Below, piece after piece: positions 16,305-22,977 of a DNA stretch of 25,539 nucleotides. A program made the translations under genes and the position numbers. Every line of letters starts with the position of its first letter. Position 1 is the stretch's first letter. The notes beneath the pieces were generated by a model. It saw only the letters and a program-made list of their open reading frames with translations, had not been told where the DNA came from and searched no databases. The stretch comes from an uncultured Lachnospiraceae bacterium (lineage in GTDB: Bacteria > Bacillota > Clostridia > Lachnospirales > Lachnospiraceae): the NCBI GenBank assembly GCA_910577655.1, contig CAJTOW010000055.1, forward strand, positions 1 through 25,539, given 5' to 3'.

Positions 16305-16402
16305 GGCAGTTCACTCCTTTGGAAGGCGGTCAGTATCAGTATATGCCGGAATGGGGATAATTAATTACTGTTAAAGTCCATCAGCGCAGGCGCCCGAACC
16401 GT

Positions 16403-16433
16403 TCAACAGTTCAGATACCCCCTGAACTGTTAT
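16403..16433 (-). repeat. Eroded 31-bp palindrome of the GTAACAGTTCA family
   Basis: AACAGTTCAG (16405-16414) and CTGAACTGTT (16422-16431) are perfect inverted repeats around a 7-nt loop. Read on the minus strand, the 27-nt core matches the element at 18762-18792 with a single substitution. The terminal bases have diverged and no direct repeat flanks it. It lies in the 287-nt gap between the subtilase and lspA starts. Confidence 0.75.
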
Positions 16434-16462
16434 ATGGGATTGTCCTTGTGCGGCCCTGGCAA

Positions 16463-16492
16463 TTGACGGCTGCCCTGATTGTATGGTACACT
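16463..16492 (+). promoter_or_regulatory. Candidate extended -10 promoter for lspA
   Basis: TTGACG (16463-16468) and TACACT (16487-16492) are 18 nt apart, with a TGG extended -10 directly before the second hexamer. The predicted RNA would have a leader of about 90 nt before ATG 16592. Confidence 0.55.
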
Positions 16493-16591
16493 GTCTGCAA
16501 TGGTACAGGAGCCTTCTGGACAATTACCACTGTTTACGAGCGCAGATACAATATGGAAAAGGCTGAAATGGAACAAGGAGGGTATTCCTAT

Positions 16592-17083
16592 ATGATTTAT
16601 GGTGTGATCATTTTACTACTGGCATCTGCAGATCTGGTATTGAAGCAGCTTGTGGAGCGGCAGGAGCCGGAGCGGTTTCCACGTCCCCTGGAGGGAACTA
16701 ATGGAAAGATTCTGCTCTACCAGAACCACAACCCAGGCTTCCCCTTTGGCTTGTTTAAGAAGTATGGAGAGCTGGTGCGGATGCTGCCTCTGGCGGTGAC
16801 CTCAGCCCTTGCAGGCGCCCTGGCAGCCCTGGCGGCCGGGAAGGAGCATATCGTCCGCAAGCTGGCTCTGGCCACAGTAATCGGCGGTTCTCTCAGCAAT
16901 CTTTACGACCGCTTTGTGCGCAGATATGTGGTGGACTACTTTAGTGTCCAGATCGGCCCCCTGAAGAAGGTGGTTTTCAATCTGGGGGATATCTGCGTAT
17001 TTCTGGGCAGTGTGGTGCTGATCCTGGCGGAGCTTGTGCGGGAGATACGGGATAACCGCCGCTCTGACCGTAAGAAAATGTAG
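16592..17083 (+). CDS. lspA: Signal peptidase II (lipoprotein signal peptidase)
   Basis: Integral-membrane aspartyl protease of 163 aa that removes signal peptides from prolipoproteins. The two catalytic aspartates are D115 in YVVDYF and D133 in FNLGDICVF, and the family motif GGSLSNLYDRFVRRYVVDYF is present. Four hydrophobic segments are visible, including the N-terminal IYGVIILLLASADLVLK. In-frame ATGs at 16552 and 16567 exist, but ATG 16592 has AGGAGGG (16576-16582) 9 nt upstream and gives the usual LspA length. An E-P-E-R-F-P-R-P-L insertion replaces the more standard first loop, so it is a diverged member. The small lipobox protein at the window end is the kind of substrate it would process. 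Confidence 0.9.
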   Translation: MIYGVIILLLASADLVLKQLVERQEPERFPRPLEGTNGKILLYQNHNPGFPFGLFKKYGELVRMLPLAVTSALAGALAALAAGKEHIVRKLALATVIGGSLSNLYDRFVRRYVVDYFSVQIGPLKKVVFNLGDICVFLGSVVLILAELVREIRDNRRSDRKKM

Positions 17084-17088
17084 CGGGT

Positions 17089-17102
17089 GTATGCCGTAAC
17101 AG
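17089..17102 (+). repeat. Fragment of the GTAACAG element
   Basis: GTATGCCGTAACAG is identical to 18755-18768, the join between the inner and outer arms of the 137-bp element. Only this fragment is present; it ends 2 nt before the -35 of the next promoter. Confidence 0.4.
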
Positions 17103-17103
17103 A

Positions 17104-17132
17104 TTGACAGAACCCGGAAAATGTTGTAGAAT
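17104..17132 (+). promoter_or_regulatory. Strong sigma-A promoter for the DUF21/CBS gene
   Basis: TTGACA (17104-17109) and TAGAAT (17127-17132) are separated by an ideal 17 nt. Transcription would start near 17139, giving a leader of about 88 nt before ATG 17227. Confidence 0.75.
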
Positions 17133-17226
17133 CGGGAACTGTTTATACTAAGAGCAGTGAGCGGCCGGATGAAGGAGCATTTTGCCGTCTATTATATCAT
17201 TTAAGAGAAGGAGATCGATTTTTTAT

Positions 17227-18525
17227 ATGTTAGATTCAGGAGACAGTACGGGCATACAGATCGTGATAGTGCTGGCGTTGCTTGCCTTATCCGCTTTCTT
17301 TTCGTCGGCGGAGACGGCACTTACTACGGTGAACAAGATGCGGGTCAGAACCCTGGCGGAGGCCGGGAACAAGGACGCGCTGATCCTCACTAAGGTGATT
17401 GAGGATCCGGGTAAGATGCTGAGTACCGTGCTTGTAGGGAATAATATCGTCAATCTGTCTGCATCATCCATGATGACGACCCTTACCATGGAGCTGTTTG
17501 GCAGTAAGGCCGTCGGTATTGCCACAGGGATTCTGACCCTGCTGATCCTTGTATTTGGAGAGATCATACCAAAGAATGTCTCCAACCTTTATTCTGAGAC
17601 AACCGCCCTCAAATATGCCAGAATCATCAGTTTTCTGATGTTTGTGCTGACGCCGGTGATCTATCTGGTGAACCAGATAGCCCTGGGCCTGCTGTTGCTT
17701 CTGGGGATGGATCCCAACAAGAAAAAAGAGGCCATCACAGAGGATGAGCTGAGGACTATTGTGGAGGTCAGCCATGAGGAAGGCGTCATTGAGAGCGAAG
17801 AGCGGAAGATGATCAACAATGTATTCGATTTCGGGGATTCCGTGGCCAAGGATGTTATGGTGCCCCGGATTGATATGGTGATGGTGGACGTGGACAGCTC
17901 CTTTGAGGAGCTTCTGGATGTGTTCCGGGAGGAGCGGTTTACCAGGATTCCGGTCTATGAAGAGAGCACGGACAATGTGATCGGGATTATTAATATGAAG
18001 GATCTGCTTCTGGCAGATAAGAACCGCCCCTTTTCCATCCGGGATTTCCTGCGGGAACCCATGTATACCTATGAGTACAAGAAGACCGCGGAGCTGATGA
18101 TGGAGATGCGGGGGACGCTCAGCAATATGGTGATCGTCCTGGATGAGTATGGCGCCACAGCGGGCCTGATCACCCTGGAGGATATGCTGGAGGAGATTGT
18201 CGGGGAGATCCGCGATGAGTACGATGAGGATGAAGAGGACGAGATCAGGGAGATCGCCCCGGATGAGTACCTGGTTCAGGGTTCGACCAAGCTGGATGAC
18301 CTCAATGACCGGCTGGGCCTGAGCCTGGAATCCCAGGATTACGACTCCATTGGCGGCCTGGTCATCGGTCTTTTGGAGCACCTCCCGGAGGAGGGCGAGT
18401 CTGTAGACCATGGAAATCTCCGGCTCCTGGTAGAGCATGTGGAGAAGAACCGGATCGAAAAGGTACGGATCGAGATCCACAAGGAGCAGGAGGAAGAGGA
18501 GACGGAAAAAGACGAAGAAAAATAA
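17227..18525 (+). CDS. CorC/HlyC-family DUF21-CBS membrane protein
   Basis: Membrane protein of 432 aa, of the CNNM/CorC family linked to magnesium and cobalt homeostasis (older name: hemolysin-related). The DUF21 transmembrane domain fills about 1-170, starting with QIVIVLALLALSAFFSSAETALTTVN. Two CBS domains follow at about 205-320, beginning with VMVPRIDMVMVDVDSSFEEL and ending around VIVLDEYGATAGLITLEDMLEE. A CorC_HlyC domain lies at about 340-415, before an Asp/Glu/Lys-rich tail. I chose ATG 17227, although AAGGAG (17208-17213) is 13 nt away; TTG 17182 has a closer GAAGGAG (4 nt) but adds an atypical N-terminus. It has its own promoter at 17104-17132 and is followed by a large hairpin. 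Confidence 0.92.
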   Translation: MLDSGDSTGIQIVIVLALLALSAFFSSAETALTTVNKMRVRTLAEAGNKDALILTKVIEDPGKMLSTVLVGNNIVNLSASSMMTTLTMELFGSKAVGIATGILTLLILVFGEIIPKNVSNLYSETTALKYARIISFLMFVLTPVIYLVNQIALGLLLLLGMDPNKKKEAITEDELRTIVEVSHEEGVIESEERKMINNVFDFGDSVAKDVMVPRIDMVMVDVDSSFEELLDVFREERFTRIPVYEESTDNVIGIINMKDLLLADKNRPFSIRDFLREPMYTYEYKKTAELMMEMRGTLSNMVIVLDEYGATAGLITLEDMLEEIVGEIRDEYDEDEEDEIREIAPDEYLVQGSTKLDDLNDRLGLSLESQDYDSIGGLVIGLLEHLPEEGESVDHGNLRLLVEHVEKNRIEKVRIEIHKEQEEEETEKDEEK

Positions 18526-18549
18526 GCTGCTTCCAGGGGATGCTCCCCC

Positions 18550-18616
18550 AAAAAGTTCCCACAGCCTGCCTCGGCCTTTTTAAGCTTTCGGCAAATCCGG
18601 ACAGTGGGAACTTTTT
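18550..18616 (+). terminator. Long hairpin, possible terminator of the DUF21/CBS gene
   Basis: AAAAAGTTCCCAC (18550-18562) and GTGGGAACTTTTT (18604-18616) are perfect 13-bp inverted repeats with a 41-nt loop, 24 nt after the stop codon. The right arm ends in T5, so it can act as an intrinsic terminator. The arm sequence resembles the core of the 28-bp inverted repeat at 1332-1412. The gene-free stretch 18526-18843 otherwise holds only the transposon-like element at 18656-18792. Confidence 0.6.
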
Positions 18617-18655
18617 GATGTTGAAAATTTTTCTCTCCAGGCTATTGAAATCAGG

Positions 18656-18792
18656 GTAACAGTTCAGATAGGTCTGCGCACCTGCTGCGCTGACCGTACG
18701 AAAACATAGTGTTCACGGGCATACGGCCATCGCCATAGGCGATTCTGAATGGCCGTATGCCGTAACAGTTCAAGGGGTATCTGAACTGTTAC
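18656..18792. mobile_element. 137-bp MITE-like element with 15-bp terminal repeats and 8-bp target duplication
   Basis: The ends are perfect 15-bp inverted repeats, GTAACAGTTCAGATA (18656-18670) and TATCTGAACTGTTAC (18778-18792). The element is flanked by identical 8-bp direct repeats AAATCAGG (18648-18655 and 18793-18800). Inside are a hairpin GCGCA/TGCGC (within 18672-18694) and a perfect 13-bp repeat GGCATACGGCCAT (18718-18730)/ATGGCCGTATGCC (18749-18761). The right end (18762-18792) is a 31-bp palindrome almost identical to the one at 22817-22847. It encodes no protein, so a transposase elsewhere would have to move it. IS66-family elements are known for GTAA ends and 8-bp duplications; that link is an inference. 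Confidence 0.85.
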
Positions 18793-18843
18793 AAATCAGG
18801 GATGCCAAATGGGCCTGCCGGAGCCAGGGGGAGAGGGCGCCTT

Positions 18844-19203
18844 TTAACTCATCATTCCCCCGATCATCCCTCCGGCCGCACAGCAGGCCAGAGTGACAGA
18901 AAGGCGGCTGGTTTCGGCCAGACTTCCATGGCTGTGGAGCCAGGAGACCAGCAGAAGGATCAGAAAGTAGAGAACTCCATTGGTCAGCCCCCAGAAGAAC
19001 CGGCGGCTGCGGATGCCCTTTCCGGCCAGGAACCCTCCTGCCAGACAGGCGATGACATAGACCGCATAGACAGCCGGGGTGACCTGGGCCTCCGGAAGCT
19101 TCAGCCGGTAGAGGGCCAGACTCAGAAGCAGAAGCAGGATACCGGACAGCACATAGGAGACTAAAAGGGAGCGGAACAGATACTTGGAAACCGATACATT
19201 CAT
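18844..19203 (-). CDS. Small four-helix membrane protein (TIGR04086-like)
   Basis: Membrane protein of 119 aa with four hydrophobic segments: FRSLLVSYVLSGILLLLLSLAL, VYAVYVIACLAGGFLAGKGI, GLTNGVLYFLILLLVSWL and LSVTLACCAAGGMIGGM. The pattern, with GGFLAGK after the second helix and a Gly-rich C-terminal helix, matches the TIGR04086 family common in Clostridia, whose function is unknown. I chose ATG at 19203 because AAAGAGG lies 6 nt upstream on the minus strand; an in-frame ATG at 19281 would add a tail without membrane character. It is divergent from rpsL, whose promoter lies about 150 nt away. Confidence 0.82.
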   Translation of the reverse strand: MNVSVSKYLFRSLLVSYVLSGILLLLLSLALYRLKLPEAQVTPAVYAVYVIACLAGGFLAGKGIRSRRFFWGLTNGVLYFLILLLVSWLHSHGSLAETSRLSVTLACCAAGGMIGGMMS

Positions 19204-19356
19204 GGGAAGCCTCTTTCCCGGGCAGCGTCCAGGCAGGCAGAGCTGCCAGCCCAGACACGTCCTGATATAAGTTTGATTCAATGTATTCAGTTCGCAAACG
19301 ATTTATGAATTCAGAGCGTACCCCCGGAACACCCCCTAAAAAATATAAAAAGTACC

Positions 19357-19385
19357 TTGACACGATGTAATAATATGGATATAAT
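19357..19385 (+). promoter_or_regulatory. Consensus promoter of the rpsL operon
   Basis: TTGACA (19357-19362) and TATAAT (19380-19385) are both perfect and 17 nt apart, the strongest promoter in the window. Transcription would start near 19392, leaving a leader of about 84 nt before rpsL. Confidence 0.9.
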
Positions 19386-19475
19386 AAAGCGGTGTGCGAA
19401 TTTTCACGTTATATTTTTGTACACAAAAGTCAGAGAATATGCAACCAACAGACAATATCACAGGAGGTGAAAGGA

Positions 19476-19898
19476 ATGCCAACATTTAACCAGTTAGTAA
19501 GAAAGGGAAGACAGACCAGTGTAAAGAAGTCTACCGCACCGGCCCTGCAGAGAGGCTACAACTCTTTACAGAAGCGTGCGACCAACACTTCTTCCCCCCA
19601 GAAAAGAGGCGTTTGTACTGCAGTGAAGACTGCTACCCCGAAGAAGCCGAACTCGGCACTCCGTAAGATTGCCAGAGTACGTCTTTCCAACGGAATCGAG
19701 GTTACCAGCTATATCCCCGGTGAGGGCCACAACCTTCAGGAGCATAGCGTGGTGCTGATCCGCGGCGGAAGAGTCAAGGATCTGCCAGGTACCAGATATC
19801 ATATTATCAGAGGTACCCTGGATACCGCCGGTGTCGCCAACCGCAAGCAGGCCCGTTCCAAATACGGCGCCAAGAGACCGAAAGCAGCTAAGAAGTAA
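19476..19898 (+). CDS. rpsL: 30S ribosomal protein S12
   Basis: S12 of 140 aa, a protein of the 30S decoding centre. It begins MPTFNQLVRKGRQ and carries both conserved decoding loops: TPKKPNSALRKIARVRLSNG and VLIRGGRVKDLPGTRYHIIRGTLD. The lysines in KKPNS and RVKDLPG, where streptomycin-resistance changes occur in other species, are the wild-type residues. AGGAGGTGA (19462-19470) is 5 nt before ATG 19476; a TTG at 19392 in the same frame is at the transcription start and is not credible. First gene of the str block, with a consensus promoter upstream and a long spacer before rpsG. Confidence 0.98.
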   Translation: MPTFNQLVRKGRQTSVKKSTAPALQRGYNSLQKRATNTSSPQKRGVCTAVKTATPKKPNSALRKIARVRLSNGIEVTSYIPGEGHNLQEHSVVLIRGGRVKDLPGTRYHIIRGTLDTAGVANRKQARSKYGAKRPKAAKK

Positions 19899-20190
19899 TT
19901 ACGCCCGGAGGGTAAGCTGCCCGGGATTTGTAGTACCACTAACAGCAGTAAAGTGGATGAGGAAGGTCCGCATGGTCTGGGGACCGTGAAGGACATAGGG
20001 ATTTCCCCATCAGTTAGTGCCGGTGATAGATATTGGCCTGTGGGTTGCAGGACATAGATGATACCGAGCACGAACACATTTTATGGAAACATGTGAGTAC
20101 CGGTGAATTAATTTCCGCAGACGGTATACGCGTTCCCGCAGGGAGAGCGGACAGGTACCGCTGCAGTTCATGATTAAGGAGGGAAGTAAC
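19899..20190 (+). promoter_or_regulatory. Structured rpsL-rpsG spacer, candidate ribosomal-protein autoregulatory RNA
   Basis: This 292-nt spacer is too long for a simple operon gap and holds many pairing segments. An extended hairpin is GTCC-g-CATGGTC (19966-19977), loop TGGG, GACCGTG-aa-GGAC (19982-19994). CACTAAC (19937-19943) can pair with GTTAGTG (20013-20019) to enclose it, or the CCACT there can pair with AGTGG (19952-19956); these are mutually exclusive. Further hairpins are CACAT/ATGTG (20075-20095) and AGCGG/CCGCT (20146-20162), the last just before the rpsG ribosome binding site. In E. coli, S7 represses its own operon by binding the rpsL-rpsG spacer, so a similar role is possible here. 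No ORF of note was seen in it. Confidence 0.5.
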
Positions 20191-20661
20191 GTGCCACGTA
20201 AAGGACATATTCAGAAAAGAGACGTATTAGCGGATCCTTTATACAACAATAAGGTTGTGACCAAGCTGATCAACAACATCATGCTTGACGGCAAGAAGGG
20301 TGTCGCGCAGAAGATCGTATACGGCGCATTCAGCCGCGTGGAAGCAAAGAGCGGCAAACCGGCCGTAGAAGTATTTGAAGAGGCCATGAACAACATCATG
20401 CCGGTTCTGGAGGTTAAGGCAAAACGTATCGGCGGCGCCACCTACCAGGTACCGATTGAGGTAAAACCGGAGAGAAGGCAGACCCTGGCACTGCGCTGGC
20501 TCACCATGTTTTCCCGCAAGAGAGGCGAGAAGACCCAGGTAGAGAGACTGGCCAATGAGATTCTGGATGCAGCCAACAACACGGGTGCATCTGTGAAGAG
20601 GAAAGAAGACATGCATAAGATGGCAGAGGCAAACAAGGCCTTCTCCCATTTCAGATTCTAA
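20191..20661 (+). CDS. rpsG: 30S ribosomal protein S7
   Basis: S7 of 156 aa, the primary binder of the 16S rRNA 3' domain that starts assembly of the 30S head. It begins MPRKGHIQKRDVLADPLYNNKVVTKLIN and contains the conserved GGATYQVPIEVKPERRQTLALRW and the C-terminal KAFSHFRF. The start is GTG 20191, with AAGGAGGG (20177-20183) 7 nt upstream; a longer in-frame start at 20170 lies before that site and is rejected. fusA follows after 15 nt. Confidence 0.98.
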   Translation: MPRKGHIQKRDVLADPLYNNKVVTKLINNIMLDGKKGVAQKIVYGAFSRVEAKSGKPAVEVFEEAMNNIMPVLEVKAKRIGGATYQVPIEVKPERRQTLALRWLTMFSRKRGEKTQVERLANEILDAANNTGASVKRKEDMHKMAEANKAFSHFRF

Positions 20662-20676
20662 TAGGAGGACAAAGCT

Positions 20677-22794
20677 TTGGCTGGAAGAGAATATCCGTTA
20701 GAGAGGACCAGGAATATCGGTATTATGGCTCACATCGATGCTGGTAAGACCACATTGACCGAGCGTATCCTTTATTACACTGGTGTAAACTACAAAATCG
20801 GTGATACTCATGAAGGTACTGCTACCATGGACTGGATGGCCCAGGAACAGGAGCGAGGCATTACGATCACTTCTGCGGCGACCACTTGTCACTGGACCCA
20901 TCAGGATCATTGCAAACCAATGGCAGGTGCCAAAGAGCACCGGATCAACATCATTGATACCCCAGGACACGTGGACTTTACCGTAGAGGTAGAGCGTTCC
21001 CTGCGTGTGCTGGACGGCGCTGTGGGCGTGTTCTGCGCCAAGGGCGGCGTGGAACCCCAGTCTGAGAACGTATGGCGTCAGGCTGATACCTACAATGTAC
21101 CCCGTATGGCATTCATCAACAAGATGGATATCATGGGCGCCAACTTCTATGGCGCAGTAGAGCAGATTCATACAAGGCTGGGCAAGAACACCATCTGCCT
21201 CCAGCTGCCAATCGGAAAAGAGGACGAATTCAGGGGAATCATTGACCTCTTTGAGATGCAGGCCTATATCTATAATGACGATAAGGGTGAGGACATCTCC
21301 ATTGAGGATATCCCGGAGGATATGAAGGACGACGCAGAGCTGTATCACACCGAGCTGGTGGAGAAGATCTGCGAGCTGGACGATGATCTGATGATGCAGT
21401 ATCTGGAGGGCGAGGAGCCTTCCGTAGAAGAGCTGAAAAAGGCCCTGAGAAAAGCTACCTGCGAGTGTGCCGCTATTCCGGTATGCTGCGGTACCGCTTA
21501 CAGAAATAAAGGTGTCCAGAAGCTTCTGGACGCGATTCTGGATTATATGCCGGCCCCCACAGATATCCCGTCCATTAAGGGTGTGGACTTAGAGGGCAAT
21601 GAATGCGAGCGGCATTCCTCCGACGAGGAACCCTTCTCCGCACTGGCATTTAAGATTATGACAGACCCATTCGTCGGAAAGCTTGCTTATTTCCGTGTGT
21701 ATTCCGGTACGCTGAACTCAGGTTCCTATGTACTGAATGCCACCAAGGGCAAGAAGGAGCGTGTGGGCCGTATCCTGCAGATGCACGCCAACAAGCGGGC
21801 AGAGCTGGATAAGGTATATTCCGGTGACATCGCCGCAGCCGTAGGCTTCAAGATGACTACTACCGGTGATACCATCTGCGACGAGCAGCATCCGGTTATT
21901 CTGGAGTCCATGGAGTTCCCGGAGCCGGTTATCGATATCGCTATCGAGCCCAAGACCAAGGCCGGTCAGGGCAAGATGGGCGAGGCGCTGGCCAAGCTTG
22001 CAGAGGAGGATCCCACCTTCCGCGCGAGAACCGACCAGGAGACCGGCCAGACCATTATCTCCGGTATGGGCGAGCTGCATCTGGAGATTATCGTAGACCG
22101 TCTGCTGCGCGAGTTCAATGTGGAGGCCAATGTAGGCGCTCCCCAGGTTGCTTACAAGGAGAGTTTCACCAAGGCAGTGGATGTGGACAGCAAATACGCC
22201 AAGCAGTCCGGCGGACGTGGCCAGTATGGTCATTGTAAGGTACACTTCGAGCCCATGGATGCCAATGCTGAGGAGACCTTCAAATTCGAGTCCACGGTTG
22301 TAGGCGGCGCGATCCCGAAGGAGTATATCCCGGCTGTAGGCGCTGGTATCGAGGAAGCATCCAAGTCAGGTGTGCTGGCCGGATTCCCGGTGCTGGGTGT
22401 GAAGGCTACCGTATTCGACGGTTCTTACCACGAAGTCGACTCCAACGAAATGGCATTCAAGATCGCTGGTTCCATGGCCTTCAAGGAGGCTATGCAGAAG
22501 GCAGGTTCCATCCTGCTTGAGCCGATCATGAAGGTGGAAGTAACTATGCCGGAGGATTACATGGGAGATGTTATCGGTGATATCAATTCCCGTCGTGGCC
22601 GGATTGAGGGTATGGATGACTTAGGCGGCGGCAAGATCGTGCGTGCGTTCGTTCCGTTGTCCGAGATGTTCGGTTACTCCACAGACCTTCGTTCCAGAAC
22701 CCAGGGACGTGGCAATTACTCCATGTTCTTTGAGAAGTACGAGCCGGTTCCGAAGTCCGTGCAGGATAAGATCATTTCCGAGCATAAGCGCTAA
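20677..22794 (+). CDS. fusA: Elongation factor G
   Basis: Translocation GTPase of 705 aa. The G-domain motifs are AHIDAGKT (residues 18-25), DTPGHVDF (from D94) and NKMD (148-151), and the switch region reads ERGITITSAATT. Domains II-V follow, including AGDIAAAVGF-like sequence, GMGELHLEIIVDRL and GRGNYSMFFEKYEPVP near the end. It starts with TTG, supported by AGGAGG (20663-20668) 8 nt upstream and no closer alternative. It is translated right after rpsG with a 15-nt gap. After the stop comes a 31-bp transposon-like palindrome, then the tuf promoter. Confidence 0.98.
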   Translation: MAGREYPLERTRNIGIMAHIDAGKTTLTERILYYTGVNYKIGDTHEGTATMDWMAQEQERGITITSAATTCHWTHQDHCKPMAGAKEHRINIIDTPGHVDFTVEVERSLRVLDGAVGVFCAKGGVEPQSENVWRQADTYNVPRMAFINKMDIMGANFYGAVEQIHTRLGKNTICLQLPIGKEDEFRGIIDLFEMQAYIYNDDKGEDISIEDIPEDMKDDAELYHTELVEKICELDDDLMMQYLEGEEPSVEELKKALRKATCECAAIPVCCGTAYRNKGVQKLLDAILDYMPAPTDIPSIKGVDLEGNECERHSSDEEPFSALAFKIMTDPFVGKLAYFRVYSGTLNSGSYVLNATKGKKERVGRILQMHANKRAELDKVYSGDIAAAVGFKMTTTGDTICDEQHPVILESMEFPEPVIDIAIEPKTKAGQGKMGEALAKLAEEDPTFRARTDQETGQTIISGMGELHLEIIVDRLLREFNVEANVGAPQVAYKESFTKAVDVDSKYAKQSGGRGQYGHCKVHFEPMDANAEETFKFESTVVGGAIPKEYIPAVGAGIEEASKSGVLAGFPVLGVKATVFDGSYHEVDSNEMAFKIAGSMAFKEAMQKAGSILLEPIMKVEVTMPEDYMGDVIGDINSRRGRIEGMDDLGGGKIVRAFVPLSEMFGYSTDLRSRTQGRGNYSMFFEKYEPVPKSVQDKIISEHKR

Positions 22795-22816
22795 AGCTGC
22801 CGGGGAATGAAAAGCC

Positions 22817-22847
22817 GTAACAGTTCAAGGGGTAGCTGAACTGTTAC
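22817..22847. mobile_element. 31-bp palindromic element with 8-bp target duplication
   Basis: GTAACAGTTCA (22817-22827) and TGAACTGTTAC (22837-22847) are perfect 11-bp inverted repeats around a 9-nt loop AGGGGTAGC. It is flanked on both sides by the identical octamer GAAAAGCC (22809-22816 and 22848-22855). The sequence differs at one base from the right-hand 31 bp of the element at 18656-18792. It is inserted between fusA and the tuf promoter. It is very small for a transposable unit and may be an internal deletion product. Confidence 0.8.
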
Positions 22848-22887
22848 GAAAAGCCCGAAAACTCGTTGGTTTCACAAGAAAATAGGC

Positions 22888-22916
22888 TTGAAAATATTGC
22901 GGAAATAGCATATAAT
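22888..22916 (+). promoter_or_regulatory. Promoter of tuf
   Basis: TTGAAA (22888-22893) and TATAAT (22911-22916) are 17 nt apart. It lets tuf be transcribed apart from rpsL-rpsG-fusA, with a leader of about 55 nt. Confidence 0.8.
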
Positions 22917-22977
22917 ATAGAACAGCCTAACATAAATCATTAGCCCTTAGAGGCCCAATTAAGGAGGACGCTAAAAA

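Noticed and set aside
14889..16364. A 491-codon plus-strand ORF
   Set aside because: It lies antisense to the subtilase, has no ribosome binding site or recognisable domain, and is rich in His/Gly/Val as expected for an antisense shadow.
18656..18792. Retron or small structured RNA gene
   Set aside because: No reverse transcriptase or promoter is nearby, and the flanking 8-bp duplication fits a transposed element better.
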